This document shows, piece after piece, positions 1 through 8,622 of a stretch of DNA of 64,000 bases (positions within the stretch are counted from its first letter, which is position 1; every line of letters begins with the position of its first letter). Made by a program: the position numbers and the translations under genes. The stretch spans positions 2,046,001 to 2,110,000 of the forward strand of contig NZ_BAAACF010000001.1 in NCBI RefSeq assembly GCF_039521365.1, written 5' to 3'. Origin of the DNA: Clostridium_AW malenominatum (GTDB taxonomy: Bacteria > Bacillota > Clostridia > Clostridiales > Clostridiaceae). Below the pieces are notes generated by a model that was not told where the DNA came from, made no database searches, and was given only the letters and a program-made list of their open reading frames with translations.

Positions 1-1024
1 GTTGAGATTCTCCACCGGATAAGGATGAAGTTTCTCTATCTAAAGTCAAATATCCAAGACCTATATCTATAATATTATTTAGCTTTTCTATTATCCCTTT
101 AACTAAAGGCTCTGCTTCTGCCTCATTTATCTCTTTAATTACCTTAACTAATTCATCAATTTGCATACTAGTTAAATCTGCTATATTATAACCATTGATT
201 AAACATCCATATACTCTTTCATGAAGCCTTTTTCCCCTGCAAACAGGGCACTGGTCTTCTATAAGCAGTTTACTTAGCTTTTTCTTTGTAGCTTCAGAGG
301 TTTCTCCCTCTTTACTTAAATATAGCCTATTAAACTTAACCAATAAGCCTTCATAGGTTATGTTCATTCCACCTGTTTCATCTATCTTAATTTTATCTGG
401 CCCACCATATAAAAACTTATCTAATTCTTCTTTTGAGTAGTCACATATTTTCTTATCATTATCAAAATACCCTGACTCGGCAAATATCTTCCAATGCCAG
501 GAACCTACTCCAAAACCTGAAAGTAAAATAGCTCCTTCATTTAAGGATTTACTCTTATCAAGAATCTGCTCCATATTTGGAACCAACTTTTTACCAAGGC
601 CTTGGCATTCTGGGCACATACCATTAATATCATTAAAGGAAAACATATTGGCCTTACCGATATAAGTACTTCCAAACCTTGAATACAGCGCTCTAAGGAA
701 TGAATTTATATCTGTAATAGTACCTAAAGTTGACCTTGAATTACCACCAAGCCTACTTTGGTCAATGATAATCGGTGTTGATAAATTTTCTATGTGATCA
801 GCTTTAGCCTCACCATACTTAGGTAAAAAATTTCTTATAAAGGCAGTGAAGGTCTCGTTCAATTGGCGTTGAGCTTCCTTTGCAACTGTTTCAAAAACAA
901 TTGATGACTTCCCCGAACCGGATACCCCTGTAAATATTGTTATTTTTCTCTTAGGTATTTTCAATAAAATATCTTTTAAATTATTTTCCTTACATCCTTT
1001 TAAAACTATAAATTCCTGCTCCAT
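1..1024 (-). CDS. UvrA-like ABC ATPase (excinuclease A paralogue), 5' part
   Basis: The gene begins at an ATG behind a good AAGGAGGG ribosome-binding site and runs off the left edge, leaving about 341 residues. My translation shows a Walker A loop (GVSGSGKSS) near residue 30, a zinc-knuckle stretch (CPECQGLG), a second cysteine pair (CPVCRGKRLHERVYG), and the ABC signature LSGGESQ at the truncated end. This order is that of the first ATPase half of UvrA. The N-terminus (FTAFIRNFLPKYG in place of the usual SAYARQFL) and the short inter-motif region look more like the small UvrA/DrrC-like paralogues linked to drug or DNA-adduct tolerance than housekeeping UvrA. No uvrB or uvrC is adjacent, which agrees with a stand-alone paralogue. 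The second half is outside the window, so the subclass is an inference. Confidence 0.85.
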   Translation of the reverse strand, partial: MEQEFIVLKGCKENNLKDILLKIPKRKITIFTGVSGSGKSSIVFETVAKEAQRQLNETFTAFIRNFLPKYGEAKADHIENLSTPIIIDQSRLGGNSRSTLGTITDINSFLRALYSRFGSTYIGKANMFSFNDINGMCPECQGLGKKLVPNMEQILDKSKSLNEGAILLSGFGVGSWHWKIFAESGYFDNDKKICDYSKEELDKFLYGGPDKIKIDETGGMNITYEGLLVKFNRLYLSKEGETSEATKKKLSKLLIEDQCPVCRGKRLHERVYGCLINGYNIADLTSMQIDELVKVIKEINEAEAEPLVKGIIEKLNNIIDIGLGYLTLDRETSSLSGGESQ

Positions 1025-1156
1025 CTATATCCCTCCTTGGTATCTCTAGCATTATAAAATAATTGCCTCTCTTCTGAAACTTACTTATCAAATTATAACA
1101 CATGTGACGAACTCTGGTGACATAATGTAGGGTTGTGATTTTTTCTTGAATTTATT

Positions 1157-3334
1157 TCATAACAAAGGCGTAACCTTCCCTGAATAATATATGCATAAAA
1201 CATGAAGTGCCCTAGTGCATGCAGTATAAAGCAACAGCCTTTCCTCTTCGCAGCTGTAATTTTCATCCCCTGCATTATATATTAACACCACATCAAATTC
1301 TAATCCTTTAGCAAGATAAGCGGGGATTACCAAGGTATCACTGTCATATTCATCGTCATCCTTCATTATGGCTTTAACATGTATCTTGTCTTTTAGGAAG
1401 TTGTGTACATCATTGGCTTCCTTTGTAGTCCTTGTTATGATGCCGATAGATTTGTGACCTTTTTCTTTATACATTTTTATATCCTTTAGAAGTCTTTCTT
1501 TAATCTCCTCTTCATCTGTAAACCCAAGAACTAAAGGCTTATCTCCACTTCTTTCTACCCATTCGTCTGAAATCTCCTTCTTGAGTATCCTTCTTGAAAA
1601 CTTACTGATTTCCGCTGTGGATCTGTAGCTTTTGGTTAAATTTATTATACATGTATTATCTTTTGGAAATATATTAGAGATATTACTATAATCTCCTACA
1701 TTCATGAATGGATTGATGGATTGATGTAAATCCCCTAGTATAGTCATATTGGCATGGTTGAAAAGCTGATGAAAGATTTCATACTGTAGCGGTGTATAGT
1801 CCTGTGCCTCATCAATAATAACATATTTGATTTCTGAGGTTTTTGGAATGTCTCCTAAGGCACTTTTTAAATATAAAAGGGGTGGCTGATCCTCATAGTT
1901 AAGCTTTCCTGCTCTTAAGCTTTCTAAAGTGTAGTTTTTGATTTCATCAATGTTTTTCTCACGGTATTCAGCATTTGACTTTCTTAAGAAAAACTCCATA
2001 TTCTCAAAAAGCTTTTTATAAGCATCCATTAAATCAATGTCTGTCATTTTATTGATTTCATCCTTTACAGCAGCCATGCTCTGCTTCATAATTTCTAACT
2101 CATCCGCTTCTTCTTTTACCCGATGTTTTTCATAAGGCTCCATCAGGAACAAAATTCTTTCCCTTATCTTTTGAAGCCTTCTTTTAAGTGGGAGCTTTAC
2201 ATAATCTTTAAAAAATAATTCTTCTATATCCTTCGAGGAGATTATCAAATGACCCTTAAAAATAATATCTTTAAAATTTCTATCTATTTTTTCTAGATAG
2301 CATACATATTCTTTTAGTACATTTATAAACTCCATGGAAGACTTAAATTTTATATTGTTTATTCTCTTTTGATAAGTATCTTCCTTATTTGATGCAAGTA
2401 TATACTCCATCATCTCAGAATAGTTTTCCTTTATAATCTCATTGCCTAAGGCCTTGTGCATGTATTCCTTAAATGTGGTCTGACACATATTATCTTCTCC
2501 AAGCTGAGGCAATACATTAGAAATATAATCATTAAAAATATCGTTTGGGGAGAATATTACTATATTTTGAGGGGTTATTTTATCCCTATGCTTATATAAT
2601 AGATAGGCAATTCTATGAAGAGCCACAGAGGTTTTCCCGCTTCCAGCAGGACCTTGCACAATCAAATTTTTATACTCCTCATTACGAATTACTTTATTTT
2701 GCTCTCTTTGAATAGTTGTTACTATTGCATTCATCTTATTATCGGTGCTTTTACTCAAGATATTCTGTAGAATTTCATCGTCTATCTTAAGATTGCTGTC
2801 AAACATATACTCAATTTCACCATTTTTAATTTTGTACTGTCTTTTTAGCGTAAGCTTACCATCTACCCTTCCTTCAGGACATTTGTAATTGGCTTCTCCA
2901 ATTTCGTAATCATAAAACATTCCTGAAATCGGTGCTCTCCAGTCGTATACGAGGAAATCATAGTCATCATTAATAAGGTTTGAGATTCCAATGTAATACT
3001 TTTCAGCTCTCTCCTCTCCATTTTCAATAAAGTCTATCCTTCCAAAATAGGGAGATTGGAGCATTCTCTCGTATTTTTCTTCAAGTTTTTTTGTGAACTC
3101 GTAGCTTCTCTTCTGTATTTTCATGGTATTGATAAATCCCATAAAGTCTACAATCTGATCTAATCCATTGGTTATGGAAACAGAACCTATATCCTTCCAT
3201 AGTTCCCGTTGTGTTTCAAGAGCTTCCTTTTTAAATTTTTCTTTAAACTCACCTTTTTCATTGTACTGTTTTTGAGCCTCTTGAAGCACCTCCTGGAGCC
3301 ATTCCTTTTCAACCTTCCATTCAAAATCCTTCAT
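1157..3334 (-). CDS. HelD-family UvrD-like helicase (RNA polymerase recycling factor type), copy 1
   Basis: The 725-residue protein has a charged, coiled-coil-like N-terminal arm (about residues 1-90), then FGRIDF and a YDWRAPIS motif, then Walker A GPAGSGKTSVALHR near residue 230. Walker B/motif II (IIDEAQDYTP) lies near 510, the motif GDLHQSINPF follows, and a C-terminal motif (AYLAKGLEFDVV) lies near 670. YDWRAPI together with these superfamily-1 motifs marks the HelD family, which in Bacillus removes stalled RNA polymerase from DNA using ATP. The start has a strong AAGGAGGGG site. A second, divergent HelD lies at 30017-32314. The gene stands alone. Some HelD relatives (HelR) protect against rifamycins; nothing visible distinguishes that role here. 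Confidence 0.9.
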   Translation of the reverse strand: MKDFEWKVEKEWLQEVLQEAQKQYNEKGEFKEKFKKEALETQRELWKDIGSVSITNGLDQIVDFMGFINTMKIQKRSYEFTKKLEEKYERMLQSPYFGRIDFIENGEERAEKYYIGISNLINDDYDFLVYDWRAPISGMFYDYEIGEANYKCPEGRVDGKLTLKRQYKIKNGEIEYMFDSNLKIDDEILQNILSKSTDNKMNAIVTTIQREQNKVIRNEEYKNLIVQGPAGSGKTSVALHRIAYLLYKHRDKITPQNIVIFSPNDIFNDYISNVLPQLGEDNMCQTTFKEYMHKALGNEIIKENYSEMMEYILASNKEDTYQKRINNIKFKSSMEFINVLKEYVCYLEKIDRNFKDIIFKGHLIISSKDIEELFFKDYVKLPLKRRLQKIRERILFLMEPYEKHRVKEEADELEIMKQSMAAVKDEINKMTDIDLMDAYKKLFENMEFFLRKSNAEYREKNIDEIKNYTLESLRAGKLNYEDQPPLLYLKSALGDIPKTSEIKYVIIDEAQDYTPLQYEIFHQLFNHANMTILGDLHQSINPFMNVGDYSNISNIFPKDNTCIINLTKSYRSTAEISKFSRRILKKEISDEWVERSGDKPLVLGFTDEEEIKERLLKDIKMYKEKGHKSIGIITRTTKEANDVHNFLKDKIHVKAIMKDDDEYDSDTLVIPAYLAKGLEFDVVLIYNAGDENYSCEEERLLLYTACTRALHVLCIYYSGKVTPLL

Positions 3335-3477
3335 GATATCCCCTCCTTACATATCAAAGACATTTGCCATATGATTATTACATTTTAGCAGTTAGATTCA
3401 AAATTTAGTAGTCTATATTTCACCCTTTACATATGTTATAATTAAAGTGGGAGAGAGTTATATCCATATAAAAATAA

Positions 3478-3510
3478 TTAACCCTTCACGTTACTGTGGA
3501 GGGTTTTATT
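3478..3510 (-). terminator. Rho-independent terminator after the decayed MBL gene
   Basis: The minus-strand stem AAACCCTCCAC pairs with GTGAAGGGTT (one G-T wobble), and a T-rich tract follows. It directly abuts the stop codon of the MBL remnant. The plus strand also shows a T tract, so it may work in both directions. Confidence 0.7.
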
Positions 3511-3954
3511 TATGCAAATATGGCCCACTCAATCAGTTGCAAGTAAATTTTTTTATGTTGCGATTTTAAAAACTTAATGATCTCAGTTTTATTTATAGGT
3601 GATGAATGTCCTGGAAAACAAGTATTAAACTCTAAATTCTCTAGGGTATTTATAAAACTCTCTAATTTAACTGGATTATATTTGCAATTATTATAATAAT
3701 CCATTCCATAAGCATCTCCTATAAATACTACTTTTTCCTCTAGTACATAAACTATTACTGAATCCTCAGAATGAGGTGAAATAACATTCTTTAAAATAAC
3801 TGTTAATCCTCCTAAATCTATTTCTAAATTGTTTTTAAATACTATGTCCGCAGTAGTAATTTTTATCTCCTTTAATGTATCCAAGCACTGGTCTATCAGT
3901 TTCCTTGTCGTTTATAAGATAATAAATCCTTTCTGTAACTTTTGCTAAAGCCAT
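3510..3954 (-). pseudogene. Metallo-beta-lactamase-fold hydrolase remnant (internal deletion and frameshift)
   Basis: An ATG at 3954 with an AAGGAAGG-type site opens a frame reading MALAKVTERIYYLI and reaching LGYIKGD before it soon hits a stop. The rest of the gene continues in another frame from about 3884 (EIKITTADIVF, then SPHSEDSVIVY, VVFIGDAYG, CFPGHSSP). The downstream part is the C-terminal third of an MBL-fold enzyme, including the GDA and GH metal-ligand regions. The N-terminal HxHxDH loop, roughly 100 or more codons, is absent. The 124-residue open frame that remains could only start at a TTG without a good ribosome site. I therefore read this as a gene inactivated by an out-of-frame internal deletion. 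Confidence 0.75.
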
Positions 3955-3983
3955 AAAATTCCCACCTTCCTTAATATAAAGCT

Positions 3984-4026
3984 AAAAATCCCCAGAGACG
4001 AACAATATCATCTATGGGGATTTTAT
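3984..4026. terminator. Bidirectional hairpin terminator
   Basis: The arms AAAATCCCC(A) and (T)GGGGATTTT flank a loop of about 20 nt, with A-rich and T-rich tracts outside. It lies between DUF2200 and the MBL remnant. It can end transcripts coming from the right, and it is also followed by T-rich sequence on the plus strand. Confidence 0.65.
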
Positions 4027-4125
4027 TTATATAAAGATCTTTTATTTTATCAAATTAAACTTAATACAAAATATATATACCTAAGAAAATATGATTAAAT
4101 ATATTTCTCATTTGCCAATTCAACA

Positions 4126-4165
4126 AAAAACACCGATTCTTTTATATAGAATCAGTGTTTCTTCG
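4126..4165 (-). terminator. Terminator of the DUF2200 gene
   Basis: The minus-strand hairpin AAACACTGATTCT / AGAATCGGTGTTT (one wobble) is followed by a run of six T residues, 10-15 nt after the DUF2200 stop codon. Confidence 0.85.
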
Positions 4166-4175
4166 TTTTTAATTA

Positions 4176-4526
4176 TTATTTTCGCAAAATCTTATCCATC
4201 GCTTTACCCTTTGCTAACTCATCGATTAGCTTATCCAAATAGCGAATTTCCTGCATAGTTGGTTCTTCGATGTCCTCCACTCGGACACCGCAAACCACAC
4301 CTTTGATCAAAGCCCTCAAAGGATTCAGTTGGGGAGCTTCCGCAAAGAAGGTCTCAAAGTCTGTCTGTTTTTCCAGTTGCGCTTCTAACTCTTCCTGACT
4401 ATATCCTGTCAACCAACGGATGATTTCATCCACTTCTGTTTTCATACGTCCTTTTTTCTCCGCCTTCGTAACATAATGTGGATAGACTTTTGCCACACTC
4501 ATTGTATAGATATGATGTTTGGTCAT
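4176..4526 (-). CDS. DUF2200 family protein
   Basis: This 116-residue soluble protein has the family pattern near its start (HHIYTMSVAKVYPHYVTKAEKKGR). A helical segment with IIRWLTGYSQEEL follows, then GVVCGVRVEDIEEPTMQEIRYLDKLIDELAKGK. These blocks match the DUF2200 family as I know it; its biochemical role is unknown, though members are common in Firmicutes and oral bacteria. The gene has its own terminator, and its composition looks richer in GC than its neighbours, which suggests recent acquisition. The ATG is followed closely by a charged helix, and a weak GAGGATG site precedes it. Confidence 0.8.
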   Translation of the reverse strand: MTKHHIYTMSVAKVYPHYVTKAEKKGRMKTEVDEIIRWLTGYSQEELEAQLEKQTDFETFFAEAPQLNPLRALIKGVVCGVRVEDIEEPTMQEIRYLDKLIDELAKGKAMDKILRK

Positions 4527-4561
4527 GATACATCCTCGCTTACATGTTTTTATTTTCTATT

Positions 4562-5728
4562 TTACAGAGCTAAACGATATATACTTTCTACGTCTTTAGC
4601 AGTTAATGGTACTAATCCGCCTATATTATCTCTTCCACCCATTAATTTTTTGACCATCTCTGGAATGTCACTTTCCTTTGCGTCAATTTCCTCAAAAGTT
4701 AGTGGCATACCGATGGATTTTAAAAAGTTCTCAAATCTATGGATTCCCTCTAAGGCAGTTCTTTCAGGGTTTTCAAAATCCATTTGACATCCCCATACTC
4801 TAACTGCCATTTGAGCAAATTTATCTACTGCATTTTTCATAACATATTTCATCCATGCTGGGAATATAACCGCAAGGCCCGCTCCATGAGCTACATCGTA
4901 TAAAGCTGACAATTCATGTTCTATTTGGTGACTGCTCCAATCTTGAACACGTCCTACTCCACAAATATTATTATGTGCAACCATTCCTGCCCACATTATA
5001 TTTGCTCTAGAATTGTAGTCATTAGAGTCTTCTAAAGCCTTAGGCACTTCTTTAATCATGGTAAGCAGTACACTCTCACAAAGTCTATCTGTTATTTCAA
5101 CATCCTTAGTATTTGTAAAATATCTTTCAAATACGTGAGCCATAATATCTGTAGCTCCACAAGCTGTTTGATAATTAGATAAAGTAGTAGTTAATTGTGG
5201 GTTTAATATTGAGAATACTGGCCTTAGGGCCTCTCCACTGGCACCACGTTTTAACATGCCATTTTCATGGGTTATAACAGAATCACCAGACCCCTCACTG
5301 CCTGCAGCAGAAATAGTTAATATAGTTCCTACGGGAAGTGCTTCCGTTACCTCTTTTCCTTCATAAAAGTCCCAGAAGTCTCCATCATACTTTACCCCTG
5401 CCGCTATAGCTTTTGCTGAATCTATAACACTTCCTCCGCCAACAGCTAAAATGAAGTCTATATTTTCTTCCTTGCAAAGCTTAATTCCCTCATAAACCAA
5501 ACCACTTCTTGGGTTAGGCTTTACTCCGCCTAAAGTTTTGGATGTTATACCACTTTCTATAAGAGATTTTTGCACTCTTTCAAGTAAACCACTTTTAACA
5601 ACAGAGCCTCCACCGTAATGAATTAAAACATTACTTCCACCAAAACGCTTCACATACTTTCCTGCCTCATTTTCTGTATCTTTTCCAAAAACAAAATATG
5701 TTGGACTGTAAAAGGTAAAATTGTTCAT
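4562..5728 (-). CDS. Iron-containing alcohol dehydrogenase, butanol dehydrogenase type
   Basis: The 388-residue protein starts MNNFTFYSPTYFVFGK, which is characteristic of NAD(P)H-dependent butanol dehydrogenases and YqdH-like enzymes. The nucleotide site is seen as AVGGGSVIDSAKAIAAG near residue 95. The iron ligands are visible as the Asp and His of GATDIMAHVFE, then HQIEHELSALYDVAHGAG with two more His. It reduces aldehydes such as butyraldehyde to alcohols in the cytoplasm and so disposes of reductant during fermentation. I set the start at the ATG preceded by AGGAGGGG; an upstream in-frame ATG would add 18 residues of non-family sequence. It is a single gene with no clear Rex operator in its short leader. 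Confidence 0.92.
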   Translation of the reverse strand: MNNFTFYSPTYFVFGKDTENEAGKYVKRFGGSNVLIHYGGGSVVKSGLLERVQKSLIESGITSKTLGGVKPNPRSGLVYEGIKLCKEENIDFILAVGGGSVIDSAKAIAAGVKYDGDFWDFYEGKEVTEALPVGTILTISAAGSEGSGDSVITHENGMLKRGASGEALRPVFSILNPQLTTTLSNYQTACGATDIMAHVFERYFTNTKDVEITDRLCESVLLTMIKEVPKALEDSNDYNSRANIMWAGMVAHNNICGVGRVQDWSSHQIEHELSALYDVAHGAGLAVIFPAWMKYVMKNAVDKFAQMAVRVWGCQMDFENPERTALEGIHRFENFLKSIGMPLTFEEIDAKESDIPEMVKKLMGGRDNIGGLVPLTAKDVESIYRLAL

Positions 5729-5826
5729 ATAACCCCTCCTATAAATCAACTTATTTACCATACTTATTATATTATAAAACATTTCTGAAGATTATTCCAA
5801 ATTATCTGCATCTATCCATATACTCT

Positions 5827-7458
5827 TCAATTACTTTTTAAATCCCTTATGGTAAATTCAATAAAATCTCTATCACTTTCTTTGATGAAATCCTCAAAAT
5901 CCCCTAAAGACTTTCTTATTTTCTCAATTTGACTTTTACTAGGAGTTGTAAAAGACTGATTATATCTTCCCTTCCAGCTTTCAAAGGAATAACGTCCAAT
6001 TGCTGAAATATTCTCGTTTTCATCTCCACAAAATTCTATAATGTATCTTATTGCATCCCATTTACTTAAATAACATAAAAGAATAGCAGAGTTAATTTTT
6101 GCATGTTCATATGTAGTTTTTCTAAAAATCTTATATATAGCATCTGCATCAATAGCATCAACTTCTTTGTATAAGGACCTTCTGGCTACCTTTGATACCC
6201 CAGCTCTTTCATCATTTATAGCGCAAATTATCTCTTCCTTATATCCGTTAATATCAAGTCGTGCTAATGCATTTATTGACGCTTTAACTATTTGAATAGT
6301 ATGGGATTTTAAAAACTCTGCTATAATTTTTGAATCCTCACTCTTCCCCGTCTCTTCAAGGCCATAAATACTAGAATAAAGCTCTTCATTTTTCTCTATT
6401 GACTCCCTATATATAGCAGGAAAATCATATTTTTTATGCTTTGATAGTAAATACCGTGATAGCTCACGAAGAGATTGATTTCTATCGAATAAACTTTTTT
6501 CTAATGTATCTATAGCACCTTCAGGGTTAAATTTATATAGCAATTCAAGAGCAATAATCCTTATTTGAGAAAACTTATCCTTAAGCAATAACACTAAAAT
6601 ATCAGCAAGCTCATCAGGTGTTATATTTTCCTGTATGCTCCTAAGTACAAACAATCTATTATGTGGATTTTTGTCTTCCATTACATAACTTATGATACTT
6701 TTATTATCTAAAATTCTTCTCTGAAGGATTATTTTATAACAACATAATCTGACCTTTGGATCATTTGATTGAAGCCCTCCTATTAGTTTTTGTGAGCATT
6801 CATCACTAGATAACATTGAAATAACAGCATCTATAATGTCCATATGCTCATCCCTTGAACACTCCCCTAATCTTAATACTAAAGGTAGGCTATTTACAAA
6901 ATTCATGGCATGCTCTGATGTTAAAAACTTAAGCAGTCCTTCCTTTGAAAGGTCTCTTACTCCTCTCACCCAGTCGTTAATTCTAATCAAAAGGTATGGT
7001 ATTTCATGGCCTGTTTCCATATTAGAAAGGGCTTTTATTGCCTTTTCTCTAAAATAGCCATTAGGATGAAAACTACTTAATCCAAGTATTGCAATTTTCT
7101 CCTCTTGTGACATTAATGGATGAAATAACTCTTTGGGATCTTTGTTTCTCCAATCATAGCTCCAGTCATAGGAAGTTCTTTCCCTAAACATTTTGTCTAA
7201 TTTAATTAATTGAGATGAGTTTAATGTACTCATAACGTGATTAAGAACTTCCACAGATTGTAGCTTTACCTTTTCTTCACTACTGAGTAATAGTTGAAAT
7301 GCATCTGGAATAGCTGATAATTCTATATCATCTCTTAATAATTCATTTAACCCGTTAGTTTGCATGCTATTGCTTGGCTTAAAAGTTACTAAATTATTTA
7401 CTTCTAGCGGCTTATCTCTATTTAACCCTATTATTTTCTGTATAATTTTTTTTATCAT
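5827..7458 (-). CDS. HEAT-repeat protein of unknown function
   Basis: The 543-residue protein has no signal peptide. From about residue 60 to 490 it is made of helical-pair repeats of the HEAT/PBS-lyase-like type, seen as recurring blocks such as EKIAILGLSSFHPNGYFREKA, KVRLCCYKIILQ, QIRIIALELLYKFNPEGAI, SLRELSRYLLSKHKKYDFP and VSKVARRSLYKEVDAIDAD. The N-terminal 40 residues and C-terminal 40 (KSQIEKIRKSLGDFEDFI) are outside the repeats. Such solenoids usually bind proteins or nucleic acids, but no catalytic motif is visible. A gene of unknown function lies 60 bp upstream on the same strand, so the pair may be one operon. The start is an ATG behind GAAGGT. Confidence 0.75.
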   Translation of the reverse strand: MIKKIIQKIIGLNRDKPLEVNNLVTFKPSNSMQTNGLNELLRDDIELSAIPDAFQLLLSSEEKVKLQSVEVLNHVMSTLNSSQLIKLDKMFRERTSYDWSYDWRNKDPKELFHPLMSQEEKIAILGLSSFHPNGYFREKAIKALSNMETGHEIPYLLIRINDWVRGVRDLSKEGLLKFLTSEHAMNFVNSLPLVLRLGECSRDEHMDIIDAVISMLSSDECSQKLIGGLQSNDPKVRLCCYKIILQRRILDNKSIISYVMEDKNPHNRLFVLRSIQENITPDELADILVLLLKDKFSQIRIIALELLYKFNPEGAIDTLEKSLFDRNQSLRELSRYLLSKHKKYDFPAIYRESIEKNEELYSSIYGLEETGKSEDSKIIAEFLKSHTIQIVKASINALARLDINGYKEEIICAINDERAGVSKVARRSLYKEVDAIDADAIYKIFRKTTYEHAKINSAILLCYLSKWDAIRYIIEFCGDENENISAIGRYSFESWKGRYNQSFTTPSKSQIEKIRKSLGDFEDFIKESDRDFIEFTIRDLKSN

Positions 7459-7518
7459 ATTCTTACCTTCTCTCAGCTTTTATTTGTCACTGATGTATTG
7501 AGGTATTATCTTCAAGCA

Positions 7519-8397
7519 TTAAACACAAATGGCAACAGGTATAATATTAAGCCCAGGTCCATTTACCTTCGTAGTAAAATTATCTGGCACTAATATCCCA
7601 TTATTATTTAGTATTCTTAAATAAGGAGATAAAGAATCTAGGAATCTATTATAATAATTACTTGTAGCTGTTTTTCTTAATAAGTCAAAATAATTAACTT
7701 CATCTACAACTCTAGAAACCCTCCCTAAAATCCGTACTTCTGAATATGCCAAATCATAAACATAAGCATTTTTATCTGAAAAATAATTTAAATTTACCGT
7801 TAACACCACTTTACTTGAACCTATATTTAAAACTAAGTCAGTGGTGCTATTCATACTTAGAGAATTACTTAAAAATTTTAATTGGCCTAATATAAATGTA
7901 ATATTATTTATACCAGGTAGCTTTTCCCTTATTAAATTATCTAAAATTTTAGTATCGTAGGCCTCTATCACACCTATTAGCGTATTGATGGTTGGCAATA
8001 GGGAAGTGGTTATCATATTTGCAGTAAACTCTACATATTCGCCGCTATTTATTTTACCCTCCAATATATCTCCCTCTATTATCGGTTTAATCATATTTTT
8101 CTCAAGCATCATAGATCTAACGGTATTAAATCTAGAGAAACTTGTAAATATTACTCTCGAGCTGACATCCTTTCCAAATTCTACATCGCCATGAAATTGA
8201 CCCGAGTCATTTTCATTGTTAACAACAGACTTTTCTTGTATAGTTTTCTGAAATCTATTCTCTTGTGTGTTTCTAAAATGAACTTCCACATCTTCACTGT
8301 CTCTAACACTTTTGCTTTCTATATATCCATTAAACATTGATGATTCTAAATCTAACACTAAAGCTTGGTTTATATAAATTGGTATACCATTTACCAT
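7519..8397 (-). CDS. Uncharacterised protein (possibly DUF6414-like)
   Basis: The 292-residue protein has no signal peptide or membrane segment. The N-terminus PIYINQALVLDLESSMFNGYI, followed by a charged linker with many E, N and S residues, and then alternating beta-like segments (VLNIGSSKVVLTVNLNYF, DLAYSEVRILGRVSRVVDEVN), recall the DUF6414 group. I am not certain of that family. It precedes the HEAT-repeat gene and is probably co-transcribed with it. The ATG is preceded by AAGGAAG. No function can be proposed from the sequence. Confidence 0.65.
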   Translation of the reverse strand: MVNGIPIYINQALVLDLESSMFNGYIESKSVRDSEDVEVHFRNTQENRFQKTIQEKSVVNNENDSGQFHGDVEFGKDVSSRVIFTSFSRFNTVRSMMLEKNMIKPIIEGDILEGKINSGEYVEFTANMITTSLLPTINTLIGVIEAYDTKILDNLIREKLPGINNITFILGQLKFLSNSLSMNSTTDLVLNIGSSKVVLTVNLNYFSDKNAYVYDLAYSEVRILGRVSRVVDEVNYFDLLRKTATSNYYNRFLDSLSPYLRILNNNGILVPDNFTTKVNGPGLNIIPVAICV

Positions 8398-8622
8398 ATG
8401 CTACTTCCTTAAATTACTATAATATATAGTATTAAACGCATGAAGGGAGGGTTAATATTAATTTATATTTTTCCATAATTTATAATAAAATACACAATTC
8501 CTTTATTGAAAATAAGTTAGATGACTGCAATTTATATGAGTATCTTTATCAAAAGGAAGCAAATACCGAACATTAAAATATGATATAATTGTGGCAGATA
8601 TCAGTGAATGGGGGAAGTGTGA

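Noticed and set aside
4476..4787. A 103-codon plus-strand frame across the DUF2200 and ADH genes
   Set aside because: It is antisense to two well supported genes and shows no family resemblance.
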